Of a stretch of 64,000 nt of DNA, positions 36,439 to 46,701 are shown one piece after another. Within the stretch, counting starts at the first letter, position 1. Every line of letters starts with the position of its first letter. The notes under the pieces are model-generated. The model saw nothing but the letters and a program-made list of their open reading frames with translations. It searched no databases and had not been told where the DNA came from. The stretch is from positions 347,992 to 411,991 of the forward strand of contig JAIWND010000025.1 in assembly GCA_025330725.1 (NCBI GenBank). The letters are read 5' to 3'. Position numbers and translations under genes: made by a program. This DNA comes from Chlamydoabsidia padenii. Its lineage: Eukaryota > Mucoromycota > Mucoromycetes > Mucorales > Cunninghamellaceae.

Positions 36439-37640
36439 GATTGCAGGAATTAACTTGCATTTTTACTTTATCATCAATCTAGTCATTCTGGGCTGCCTAC
36501 CAATATCGACGCATTGAAATGAGCTATAGCTCAGTGGAACGTGTTGTGGAATATATGCACATCGATCAAGAATCCACGACGGCAACAGCTCATCCATCAC
36601 CTGAAGTAAGTACCCATTCACATACACAAAGAATTTATGCATATCTGATACTTAACATTAACCATAACTTGATTATAGTGGCCTAGTAAAGGTGTGGTAG
36701 AAGTACAAGATCTGGAAGCCCGCTACGCTCCTGATTTGGACTTGGTTCTTAAAGGCGTCACCTTCTCTATTGGATCTGGTGAAAAGATTGGTATTGTTGG
36801 AAAAACAGGATGCGGTAAGAGCACTTTAACCATGGCGCTCCTTCGAATTGTGGAAGCCTCCAAGGGAAAAATCAGCATTGACGGTATCGACATCAACACA
36901 CTGGCTTTAAACGACCTACGCTCAAGATTGACGATTATTCCTCAAGATGCCATTTTATTCTCGGGGACTTTGCGATCAAATATTGATCCATTTGGGGAAT
37001 TCGATGATACGGCCATTCAAGATGCTCTTCATCGGGTACACCTTATACAACCTCCCTCCGACACTTCTTCTGGATCTGGATCTGGTAGCGGGAATCGAAA
37101 CATCTTTGAAGATTTGACTTCACCCATCACTGAAGGTAAAAAGAAAAAAAAAAAACAATGATTCAATACTAATACTACTTGTAACCTAGGTGGCCATAAT
37201 CTCTCTATTGGACAACGACAATTAGTTTGCTTAGCCCGGGCCTTATTGAAACAATCCAAGTTGGTGATTATGGATGAAGCAACATCAAGTGTGGACTTTG
37301 AAACGGATCGAGCAATTCAACAAACGATGGCCACTGAATTCGCTTCTTGCACCATTCTTTGTGTTGCTCATCGATTACACACTGTGATTGAATATGATCG
37401 TATTTTGGTAATGCATGATGGTCGTGTACAAGAATTCGATAGGTAAAAAGAAGAAAGCAAACGGGGTAGGCTGGATGAGGATAATTAATAATTGACTATC
37501 TATCATCCATTTCTAGTCCTTTGGCATTAATCTCAAATCCAAGATCCTACTTTTATAAACTATGCGTGGATTCGGGTGAATTCGATGAATTGATGGATAT
37601 GGCGCAGAAATCATCCAAAACATCCTTGATATCTTTGTAG
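32255..37640 (+). CDS. ABC transporter, ABCC (MRP/Ycf1-like) subfamily
   Basis: Predicted 1,581-aa full transporter. Ten exons: 32255-33326, 33395-33956, 34037-34204, 34263-34957, 35022-35342, 35420-36390, 36483-36605, 36679-37135, 37190-37442, 37517-37640. It has TMD0-like N-terminal helices, TMD1, then NBD1 with Walker A GKTGSGKT, signature LSGGQKARVALARAV and Walker B IVLMDDVLSAVD. NBD2 has GKTGCGKST, the degenerate signature LSIGQRQL and LVIMDEATSSVD. The Asp in place of Glu after Walker B of NBD1 (LMDD) against MDEA in NBD2 is the asymmetry typical of ABCC proteins. Expected role: export or vacuolar sequestration of glutathione conjugates or metals; the substrate cannot be read. A Ser/Gly insert (SSGSGSGSGN) precedes the NBD2 signature. 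One intron (36391-36482) has an odd donor. Confidence 0.94.
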
Positions 37641-37698
37641 TAGTCATTGTTATATAGTATATATTTATTAGGTTAAATAAATAGTTGATAGGGGTAGA

Positions 37699-37759
37699 TA
37701 ATCTATTTGTACATGATGGGAGGAGGGGGGACACCATTTAATCTATTTGTACATGATGA
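37699..37759. repeat. Short direct repeat downstream of the ABC transporter
   Basis: AATCTATTTGTACATGATG occurs twice about 40 bases apart (near 37699 and 37739), separated by a G/C-rich spacer. It lies in the 3' region shared by the convergent ABC transporter and bL36m genes. Significance unknown. Confidence 0.6.
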
Positions 37760-37775
37760 GGAGACTATTTGCCAT

Positions 37776-38009
37776 TTATCCTTGTCGTTGTTTGTGTTTT
37801 TTGTTTTTGCTGCAGACAACAAAGAGTTTCCCTCGTCTTCGTACACTGGTGCATCCGTCACATAGTTTTTTGACAGACGATCGGACCTTCATTGTACGAA
37901 TTATGGTTGTCACAGCCGGGGTATAGATTTGTTGTTGGAACATACCCAACATGGGTCGTGTTTGCTGGAAGAGTGATTTGAGTAGGACCATGATCGTCAA
38001 AGAGGTCAT
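37776..38009 (-). CDS. RTC6: Mitochondrial large-subunit ribosomal protein bL36m
   Basis: Predicted 77-aa nuclear-encoded mitoribosomal protein. The C-terminal 38 residues beginning [20 protein letters not shown] are a full bL36 domain with its zinc-binding Cys residues (CDGC, VVCS) and terminal KHKQRQG; the last zinc ligand is the usual His. The N-terminal ~39 residues ([20 protein letters not shown]) form a plausible mitochondrial targeting sequence. I chose the ATG at 38009 ([10 protein letters not shown]); the same frame continues upstream to 38150 but through a lysine run from a poly(T) tract, which is more likely leader. It has no introns and lies tail-to-tail with the ABC transporter, only 136 bp away. 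Confidence 0.93.
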   Translation of the reverse strand: MTSLTIMVLLKSLFQQTRPMLGMFQQQIYTPAVTTIIRTMKVRSSVKKLCDGCTSVRRRGKLFVVCSKNKKHKQRQG

Positions 38010-38112
38010 GACATTTTTTTTTTCTTTTCGTCGGCTTTTTTTTTTTTTTTTTTTCAAATGGGCGGGATTCGAAAACAGGGGGAGCCATTTTGACAGGTCA
38101 CCCCGACATTTC

Positions 38113-38244
38113 GGCTCCTTAAAATGTTGACAATGGAGCCTATGAGCCATTGAAGCGGCGGTTTATTATTGAAAGCCCTTTTGTGAGGAAAGTGAGGAAG
38201 TTAAATTAGCCCCATAGGCTCCATTGTCAACATTTTAAGGAGCC
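38113..38244. repeat. Perfect 32-bp inverted repeat
   Basis: The 32 bases at 38113-38144 are the exact reverse complement of 38213-38244, separated by 68 bases. Each arm itself contains GGCTCC...GGAGCC, so smaller hairpins can nest. It lies between the bL36m start and the aquaglyceroporin 3' end, next to promoter-motif copies at 38063 and 38289. It could be the ends of a tiny MITE-like element or a stable RNA hairpin. No target duplication could be confirmed. Confidence 0.85.
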
Positions 38245-38288
38245 TATGAGGTCTCTGAATTTTTCGGGGCGTGGTGAAAAAAAAAAGT

Positions 38289-38299
38289 CGGGATTTGAA
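38289..38299 (+). promoter_or_regulatory. Exact CGGGATTTGAA motif
   Basis: Next to the 32-bp inverted repeat, 280 bp upstream of the bL36m start; a one-mismatch copy CGGGATTCGAA (38063-38073) lies 54 bp upstream of that start. Confidence 0.5.
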
Positions 38300-38448
38300 T
38301 ATTAATCCGCTTGTCCTTTTTGCATGATGACACTCTATATCTCTTATAAAGATCAGCAGAGACAAAACAGGACACAATATCAACACGTTTCAGACTTTCT
38401 GTAACACCAGTTGAAAAAAGAAAAGTAGAAAAACAAAAATATACATGT

Positions 38449-39600
38449 TTATTGATCGATGAAAACAGTATAGATCAAACCACCCAGCATCCCACCTAAG
38501 ACTGGAGCTAACATTGGCACCAAGAAATAGTAATCACGCACTGTAAATACCCCTGAGCCCCATCCTATATATTATATATTAGTATTGATACAGAAAAAGG
38601 AAAAAAAAAAATTGACTTACCGGCAAGGGCAATGAATAAACGAGGCCCAAAATCACGGGCGGGATTTAAAGAAAATCCAGAGGTGTAACCCAAACTAAGA
38701 GAAATGGAGACGATACCCACAGCAATAAAACAGCCTTGAGCATTTCTAAAAGGTAGATTATTTTGATGACCAGTAGCCATGATGATCAACAAGAGTAAAG
38801 CGGTACCGATGACTTCAGAGAGAACCGAAGAATACCTTTCGACATAGACCGCCGGCCACGTGGCGAAAATGCCGGCAGTGCCCTGAGGACCAAAGATTTG
38901 TCGCTCTCCATTATCGAATTCGTCAATGGCAGGCTGGATCACCGAGTAAAGAAGGGCTGCCCCTGTAAACGCTCCTAAGAATTGGGCGGCCAGGAATCCC
39001 GGTACCTTTCTACCTGGAAATCCAGAGTAGCAGAAAAAAGTCAGTGTAACTGCTGGGTTGATATGAGCTCCCTATGATGATGATATCAAAAAAGAGATGG
39101 AATGAATAAAACATCCGAGACTTTTCCAAATTTGGGATTGCCGGGGAATTGAACTTACAGACACATGACCGACAATGCAGATGGCGATTAAAACAGCGAG
39201 ACCTGAAAAAAAGGGGGGGGTGAATGATGAGATTTAAACAATACGCTACTTACCACTTCCAATGGATGAAGTCAACCAAGATTTGTTAGGCTCGACATGA
39301 AGTGTTTGTTCTGCTGCTGCTCCACAGATCAAAATGATCAAAATGGCTGTACCAATAAATTCCGCCAGGTATTCTCGATACTTTGCGCGATATTTTCTGC
39401 CCCATACAACCCATTTATCGAGAGCTTTCGAATGCCGTTTCCTTTGACCGAAACCTTTATGTAAAACAAGGATGAGAATAATGATGACATTGATAAGAGA
39501 ATCATCACTTACTTTGATGATGATTCACACCTTCTTCTGAAAGCAAAGGTTCTGATTCCTGGATTGTGGAAGAAGACGATGAAGAAATCCACCCGGCCAT
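38449..39600 (-). CDS. Aquaglyceroporin (MIP family)
   Basis: Predicted 299-aa membrane channel for glycerol/water. Exons on the minus strand: 39600-39513, 39454-39254, 39202-39159, 39071-38621, 38564-38449; they sum to one frame. Six membrane helices are evident, starting YLAEFIGTAILIILICGAAA. The two pore half-helices carry GAHINPAVTL and GFSLNPARDFGPR; the Asp directly after NPAR marks the glycerol-permeable subgroup. The N-terminus has an acidic di-leucine-like sequence (ESEPLLSEE) that may act in sorting, plus basic KRHSKALDKW before helix 1. There is no long Fps1-type regulatory extension. Its start faces that of the RanBPM-like gene. Confidence 0.95.
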
Positions 39601-40347
39601 GATGTTTTCTTGTATAAAAGTTTAACTGGGGAAGAAAAGAAAAAAAAAAAAAAAGATTGCCAAGAATTAGTTTCTTTTTTATATGATAGCATTTGTTTCC
39701 TTTAACCTAAATTGATAGCTCAAAAGGAGTCGATGTACGATGTCCATGTTTCCGGTACAATTGAATCCCCGCTTATCTTAGCTCCATTCTTTCATAACTT
39801 TTGTCATCATATCCCACTTTTGTATCCTTGTCCCTCTTGTAATTCAACGCAAAAAAGAAAAATCATGCATAATTGAAAATTCGAGTCCCGATACTTTTTA
39901 TTTGACTGTGGCAAGCTCATTCTGCCCCAAACAGAACTGAGAGACGGAGTGTTTCAAATCATCCAGTCTTCTCAGAAATATATGTAGTACAAAGTTTAAA
40001 TGCCGGTTCTTACGTTGCCTGTGCCTCTTCTCTTATCCAATCAAAAGAAAAATTTGAGGCTCATCGGAGCCGTACCCCACTTGACACCTACTGGCTCATA
40101 ACTAAGAATGAGCGATAATTTGACTAGTAAAAAAAAAAACACCTAACTATACCAAGGTGTTTTTTTATATACTACGTTCATCACATTGATTTGATTACCC
40201 CTTTGTTCTTGAAATTATCATCTTTGCTGGAATTCAAAAGCCGCTTGATAAAAAAAAAGTGCAAATATCGGGTTCACATTTTTATTCCTTCTCTTCTGCT
40301 TTTTTTATATATATATATATATCACGCACTATCATCCCTCAGATACA
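39601..40347. promoter_or_regulatory. Divergent promoter, aquaglyceroporin / RanBPM-like gene
   Basis: About 750 bp. It has an A-run leader just before the aquaporin start, a self-complementary AACACCT...AGGTGTT hairpin near 40138-40163, and an (AT)n stretch at ~40306-40322 followed by a short leader before the ATG at 40348. No exact copy of the recurrent motif is present. Confidence 0.45.
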
Positions 40348-42751
40348 ATGACTCCCCCATTTGAAAACACCTTGTTTAGTTTTACCTCACCACAAGGTAT
40401 CTTACGTGATCACTTGCGCAACTCATTACTGGCTTATCAAACTCGAACGATGCTTGGGCGAGCGAATAGTAGTAGTAGCTCCTTCCGCAGACCTCGAACT
40501 CGAACTCATCCCAAAGAATTTGTATCTCTACTGGAAAGTTATTCGCACGGTCCTCCTGTTTATCCTTCTTATTTGTATAATACTGTCTATGCACTTCTGG
40601 TGGAAGAACAGTATAATCACTATTGCCAAAAATATGGTGCCAACAAGAAAAACAAGAAAAACAACAAAAACAATAACAATCAACGAAGAATATCAACTAA
40701 CTGTGCTGAAACATCCTCTTCCTTTGATACCACCACCACTTCAGCACAGAGGAACCAACCTTGGTTTTCTTCTGATGCAACTACCGACTCTACATTCTTT
40801 GATGAAGTCAGTCTTGGTGCCAAACATACTCACTACTTCTCTTCTGGTGATTTATTACTGGCTTCACACTCTTCTTTGACATGTCCTTCCTACGGTGCCT
40901 CTAATTACAACACGTACTTGTCAAAACTGGAACTTCAAGATCTCCGCTTACCTACGGCTTGGAGTACAACTGAACGAGGTGAAGGTTTGGAACTTGGTCA
41001 GGAATGGAACGAAATCACTTACAAAGGTATAAAAAAAAAAAAAAAGACAACTGATTCTGGTCATTCACTCATTCAATTGTTTGTTTACTTTTTTATATGT
41101 TAGGTACTGGAAAAGACGAGGTCTATGTGTCCTCGATACGAAGCAACTACTCGGTCAAACCTCAATGTGGATTGTTTTATTATGAAGTCAAGATAGAACC
41201 TGGTGCTGAAGACAATGATGGACATATAGCTATTGGCTTCTGTGGTGAATACAGTCGATTGGATCGTCTACCAGGTAAATGAAAAACTGTAAAGATACGG
41301 ATACCATAAGTGACTCTTTTTTTTTTATTATTTGTGTGTATGGGTAGGTTGTGATGAATACTCTTGGGGATTCCATGGTGAAAATGGATCATTGACTGGT
41401 GGATCAACAGGACAAACAAAGAGACGCAAATATGAAGCTTGTTTCGGTGTTGGTGACACTATCGGATGTGGAATAGACTTTAGCAACAACACACTCTTCT
41501 ACACCAAGAATGGTATATATCTGGGAACGGCTTTTTGGAACATCAATGGGAAACATATCTATCCTTTTATTGGCTTCAAGAATCCGGGTGACAAGATAAC
41601 TGCAAACTTTGGTCAAGGCTCCTCCTTTATTTTCGACATTGGACAGCACCGAAAGGGCATCACTGATCAACTTATACACAAGGTTTTATCAAGAACCCTA
41701 TTGGCGGATCCCTCAGTAAAGAATATGAAACAACAACAGCATGAACAAAAACCAAAGACTTTATCAATGGATCAACTGGTAATGGACTATTTGAATCATG
41801 CGGGTTATATCGATACTTGCTTGAAAATGAAGGATGAAATACATGGCGGCATTGATGGAAAAGAGCAAGAAAGATTCAAAATCCGACAAGGTAAGGAAGG
41901 AAAACAAAAAACGTTGGTATACATAAATGACTGAAAGGCTCTCTTTCTTTCTCTTTTGACATGGTGGGATGTGTGTAGATATATGTGCGGCATTGCTAAA
42001 CGGGCACATTGATCAAGTTTTTATCAAATGCGAACAACACTATCCTCAAATGTTATCACGTCATCCTCGACTATTATTCAGGCTGGAATGTCTAAAGTTT
42101 ATCGACTTGGTGAACTCACTCGATAATCAACGAAAGCCACCAAAGAAAAGGGCGGGTACTCAAGCAGGGGATAAACGAAGGCGAAGCACGGTTGAAAAGG
42201 ACGACGATCCTATGGATGTAGATGACGACGGTGGATATCGCTCGAGTGATCTTCAAAACGTGATGGATTTCGGAAGATACCTGCATGAAACATACGCACC
42301 TGAATCAACATCATCATCATCAACGACATCATCAACAACAATCTCCAATATTCATAAAATGATGGATGATGACGATGGAGATGATGGTGACACGAAGGAC
42401 AACAGCTTGGCGGGAATAGACGTGAAATCCGAACTGATGGCGACTTTCTCGACCTTGGCTTATTCAAAACCAACTGACAATCCTAACGCTTATCTATGTG
42501 AATCAAGCTGGAGGGAAGGGCTTGTTTCTGATATGAACAATGCGATACTTGGTAAGACGCACGTTTTTGTGTGGAGGGGACAGATGCATTGACTGACGAT
42601 TTTTATTTTATATCATATAGCAACCGAAGGGAAGCACCCTGTCTCGTGTTTGGAAAGAATCTACCGACAAGCAAATGTGACAATCCATGAATTGGTCTTG
42701 AATGGTGATGGTCAAGCCTCTATGATACCTAATTTGGATGACCTGATTTGA
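40348..42751 (+). CDS. RanBPM/Gid1-like SPRY-LisH-CTLH protein
   Basis: Predicted 698-aa scaffold of the GID/CTLH E3 ubiquitin ligase, the complex that degrades gluconeogenic enzymes in yeast. Exons 40348-41026, 41104-41274, 41348-41890, 41979-42551, 42621-42751. After a basic Asn/Lys-rich N-terminus, the SPRY domain spans roughly residues 225-400 (GLFYYEVKIEPG, GFHGENGSLTGG, GDTIGCGIDFSNNTLFYTKN). The LisH motif is LVMDYLNHAGYIDTCLKMKD. CTLH is DICAALLNGHIDQVFIKCEQ. A long acidic, Ser-rich insert (RRRSTVEKDDDPMDVDDDGG) separates it from the CRA-like C-terminus (HPVSCLERIYRQANVTIHEL). The SPRY-LisH-CTLH-CRA order fits RanBP9/10 and Gid1/Vid30. Confidence 0.92.
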
Positions 42752-43021
42752 AGATTATAATAGGATAGTATAGGCTAATTACTTTTACTCTATATCAAAT
42801 TTAATAAAGCGTTCTTCTGTAAATGTGGCTAGTTATTGTCTTGGGTGGGGCATTGCATTAATGGAGACGTTGTTTATTATTTGGTTACTTGTTTTTTTTT
42901 TGGTTTTATAAATATATATTTGGTACAAATGTTAACTAATGGAGGAAAATCATATTGTCAAGTGGAAACGGGAGCATAAAAAGATTAATGCATAAGTAAA
43001 AAATAGGGGGGTATTAAAGAT

Positions 43022-44515
43022 TTAGGTTGACCCAAACGGGGTGGCGGGTATTGAATTCACAAAGGCCCCCAAAGGATTTGCATGATTGTAAAAAGTGGAC
43101 TCTTGTGGTTGATGATGGTCCAATAGTTCATTTGGGGGATAATGATCACGTTGCTGAGGGATGTTTTGAGAAAAGGGTTGGGTAGAAGTAGAATGGTGTT
43201 GGTCAGGATTACTACTTTTCTCTGTTTCTTCACCTCCTATCCCCATTATATTTGAACAATAACTGGTCGCATTAGTTGGGTAAGGTGGGAATACACAGCT
43301 TTGTTGTTGGTTAGGGGGAATCATATTATAGTGTGGGTACTGTGAAAGATAAGGGTGGTAGGTTTGGGATGATGCCGAAGAAGAGGCTGATGTGTGGGTG
43401 GTGGTGGATGAGGAGGCCGATCGGAATCCCATGATGGAGGCCAACGAAGAGGTAGGTTGAAAATGTTGGCTACTGGACGGGTACGAGTTTAAAAATCCAT
43501 CCTCCTCGCGATCATATTGAAAATAAGAAGGTGGTCTTGTTGGGTTCGTGTTATGATAGGTCACATAGTGTGGCGAACTTGTAAAGCAACTGTCTGCCGA
43601 AGGAGGTCCTACAGACAATTCACTTTCTTCTTTGATTGTCGGAGTACAAATAAAAGAAGGTGCATGATGGTCAAAACTAAGGTACCTGGGATTAGTTGGC
43701 ATTGTAATTGGTGTGTCTGTATAATGATATCGAGGAGAGTTGACTTTGATTGCATTCGGACTTTGCCCTCCATTTCGTCGTGTTATGCAAAAGGGGCAAT
43801 GTCGTACAAAGCGGGCTACCAATTCCTTGGGGATCCATGAAAATTTCCTTCGGACCTAAAAATAGAAAATTCATGCAAATCAGTAAAAAAAAAACACCGA
43901 AATGGAAACCCTTTTTTTTTTTTTTTTTTTCATTACCAAAGCAGAAGTTTTATCTCGACCACCGTGATGAGCTTCACGATGTGCCCTGACCAAGATATCG
44001 TAAATATGTTCCTTGATGGCCACTGGCTTATTGTCATGACAGATAATATCCACTGTTCCTACTTGTAACTGGAACATTTTCTTAACCCAGAATCGGAATT
44101 GAGCTGTAGAGATGGCGGTATTTCTCGGATCTCGTAATACTTGTTGGATCAAGTAATATCGATGCTGATCAACCAAGGCTTTATCTCTTTTCTTTGGGCT
44201 CAAGTTGTTCAAGTAATCATCGACAATTGCTTTGAATTCTTCAGGTGTAGGTAATTGGTTTTCATCATCAAATGGACTGCCCCTACCACTGTTACTATCC
44301 TCGGTGGTAGTAGTTGAAGGCGGGGTTGCAAGTTGCTGTTGTTGATGATGATGGTACCCATTTTGTTGCGAGTAAAAGAGAGAGTCGTCCATAGTAGTAT
44401 AGTTGGCATAAGCAAAGTGAGTTTGGAATGGACCGGTACTTAGTGGATGGTAATGATGACGTGTTGGATCAACAACGTGAGGGGGGTGTTCAACTGAAAT
44501 AGTATGTGAATTCAT
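43022..44515 (-). CDS. Protein with integrase-type H2C2 zinc-binding module (candidate domesticated integrase fragment)
   Basis: Predicted 470-aa protein from two exons (44515-43937, 43855-43022). Residues ~85-220 form a compact region: PTPEEFKAIVDDYLNN, a conserved helical stretch, HIYDILVRAHREAHHGGRDK and, after the intron, RFVRHCPFCITRR. The H-x3-H...C-x2-C arrangement (HREAHH, CPFC) is the zinc-binding fold found at the N-terminus of retroelement integrases. No DDE catalytic core, reverse transcriptase or LTR is present. The rest is Ser/Pro/Gln/His-rich disordered sequence typical of transcriptional regulators. I infer a host gene that has co-opted the module, perhaps a DNA-binding regulator. 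The intron begins with GTAATG and a long A-run. Confidence 0.7.
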
Positions 44516-45670
44516 TTTGATAGTGGGGAGGATGTTTCTATTAAGGCAAGGATCTGACTCTATTTACAAGTTTAGATATGATACACCTACAATACAATGA
44601 AGAAAGAAAAAGAAAAAGAGGAAACAAAAAGAATAAAAGATATACAATGAATTTGGGTAAAACGGCGATATAATGGCCCTGAGGAATGGCTCAATTTTGG
44701 TTGGATCGGAACTTACAAATACTTTTATGCAAGTTCTTTTTTTTTTTTTTTTTGTTTTGTTCTTACAACGCAAACTGAACGATTTTTCCTCTTCTTTCTC
44801 CTTTTTTTCTCCTCTTTATTATAACTCTTATTATCTTTACTCTTATATATGATTCCATCATCAAGTTCACCCTTAGTGAACAATCGTCGTTTCAGGCGGA
44901 AAGCGGGATTTGAAACTGAGATACCCCTTTTTTCTCGAATCAAATTTTCACTTTTTGTAAAGGCATTCTCTTCTATTTTATATATCAATGTATCCTTATT
45001 GGGAAAACACTCGGATATTCGTGTATGGTATATATATAAAGAAAACAAAACAAAACATTGTTATCAATTTGGTTTCATTAATATGTAGTCCCCACTTTTT
45101 GATGCATGAATCAGACCCTTGACATTTTCAACCCCCGATCGCAGTTTCCCACCCCCTCTTTCCTCGGACTGTTGTCTTTTGGGCTGTTGATTGTATTGTC
45201 GACTTCTGTTCTCCTTTATTAAAGAAAGCAAAAGTCTTATAAAATAATACGTTTTTTCAGGAGTCTAGTATTATAGACAAATCATCATTTCAAAACGAAC
45301 CAATGCTTTGGGAAGTCGGTATTACTGTTAATTCCAAGGTGAGGAATACCGAAGACTTTTATTCCCAGGAATGAAGAGTTGAGAAAAGTGTGTAGAAGCA
45401 TATATATATTGTATGATGCTCTCACCAAACAAGCTTATAATAGATGAGGTACTTTTATTTCTTCGTCAGGGAGATGGTAGTCGGTATTTGAAATTTGACT
45501 CTAAAGAGAAGAAAAATTAAAGATACAGGGCGGGGTTATGTTTCCATCCTTCTCTTTCTCTTCTTCAATTAATCAACCCTTCACCTGGCAAGCATGCTGT
45601 TTTAATTGACTGGCACAACGAACAATAAGTAATAAACAACCATCTGACACTTTCTCGGTAGTGTTGAAAT
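44516..45670. promoter_or_regulatory. Divergent intergenic region upstream of the H2C2 protein
   Basis: About 1.15 kb. It contains an exact CGGGATTTGAA at 44904-44914, a one-mismatch copy CGGTATTTGAA at 45482-45492, an A-rich stretch at 44590-44640 and T-run at 44738-44752, and pyrimidine-rich sequence (CTCTTTCTCTTCTTC) at ~45550-45565 that may be the leader of the micro-gene at 45671. Open frames here are short and low-complexity. Confidence 0.45.
44904..44914 (+). promoter_or_regulatory. Exact CGGGATTTGAA motif
   Basis: In the divergent region upstream of the H2C2 zinc-binding protein gene (start at 44515). Confidence 0.5.
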
Positions 45671-46189
45671 ATGGTCTATACAAGGTAAGTAAACCAAACC
45701 ATCCATATTCTTCTTTTGTCTTTATCTTTGGTAAACTCGTCTAGCGGATCCCTACGATTCTACTTTTCACACTACTCAGCTTGTATTGGATATGGCATAT
45801 ATAATACAGGTAAGTCGTTTGTGTTATAGTCGGTGTAGTAATCTGTATGCTCGAATCTGAACAATTTTTTTTTGGGGGGGAGGGTTTAGGAAGTACACAC
45901 GAACAACCCACTAGTCAAGACGAAGGATGGTTGATGGGTAAGGCCAACATATTATTACTATCAACTATTCCTTGATTAGGCTGATAAAGTAACTACAAAA
46001 CATATTCGGACTAGGGGGAGTGGAATGGCTGTTGGATGAAGACAAGGTAAATCAATAAAGGATGATAACCATTGGAATGGATGGAGGTTAGTTATGGCTG
46101 CATATGACCTTTCAGGAAACTAACATTCTCAGGTGGACAAATTGATACAACGAATCAGCACGGATAAACAGGGGATACCATCGTATTAG
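45671..46189 (+). CDS. Candidate five-exon micro-gene encoding a 71-aa protein
   Basis: Five short exons, 45671-45684, 45745-45809, 45890-45937, 46015-46046 and 46133-46189, each flanked by GTAAG/GTAAA donors and TAG/CAG acceptors, sum to 216 bases: ATG to TAG with no internal stop. The product begins MVYTSGSLRFYFSHYSACIG and ends VDKLIQRISTDKQGIPSY. The second half (GWLMGGVEWLLDEDKVDKLI) looks like an amphipathic helix. No family is recognised. A further donor-acceptor pair downstream (46195, ~46275) suggests a spliced 3' UTR or a different C-terminus. A competing frame in exon 2 (ADPYDSTFHTTQLVLDMAYI) also looks protein-like but meets a stop in exon 3. The splice pattern is convincing; the chosen frame is less certain. 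Confidence 0.4.
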
Positions 46190-46701
46190 AAAAGGTAATC
46201 ATCAAAAATATGAAAAAAAGTATATAACATGGTATAACATGGCAAACCAAGTCACTGACTCTCTTCTCACTATAGCTGGGATCCATGATAGTTGGCACTC
46301 TTCTTTCGTATACTAGTTAATACTATTATTTTGTAAACTTGATATCAATAAATATACCTCATGGTCTTTTGTCTTCTCATTTATTCACATGTACTATCAG
46401 AGTAGTTATTGGCCGAAATTAGGCAATCATACATACTACAACTTTTTAATGCTGTCAAAGCCAAATTCTTCCTTCCCTCATTTATATGACAGTAACTATG
46501 TGATTAATAAAGCATTGTGATGATGATGATGATATATGCAGTTGAGTATTTCTTTGCATGGTCATCATCTCTCATTTTTAGTGGTACACGTATTTCAAAT
46601 CCCGCCCCTCGTGAAATTTAATTTTTGCAAAACAGGGCTCGGTTTCTTTTTCGTTTTCTTCCCTTCTTTCTTTTGCATATCTCTTTTTGACAATAAAAAA
46701 A
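46190..46701. promoter_or_regulatory. Promoter region of the cis-prenyltransferase gene
   Basis: The first part is the 3' region of the micro-gene with AATAAATA at ~46347-46355. A (GAT)n tract lies at 46519-46533. An exact reverse copy of the recurrent motif, TTCAAATCCCG at 46594-46604, sits 98 bp before the ATG and is followed by a pyrimidine leader (CTTCCCTTCTTTCTTTTG). Confidence 0.5.
46594..46604 (-). promoter_or_regulatory. Exact CGGGATTTGAA motif (reverse)
   Basis: TTCAAATCCCG on the plus strand, 98 bp before the cis-prenyltransferase ATG. This and the copy at 38063 indicate that orientation relative to the gene is flexible. Confidence 0.55.

Noticed and set aside
38010..38150. N-terminal extension of bL36m to 38150
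   Set aside because: It runs through a lysine stretch from a poly(T) tract and the inverted repeat; ATG 38009 gives a normal targeting peptide.
43022..44515. Active Gypsy-type retrotransposon
   Set aside because: No LTRs, reverse transcriptase or integrase core around the H2C2 module.
44725..45048. 107-codon frame on the minus strand
   Set aside because: Lys/Glu runs from A-rich sequence; no conserved block.
46687..46701. Upstream TTG start for the cis-prenyltransferase
   Set aside because: The first real ATG is at 46702; no reason for a non-AUG start.
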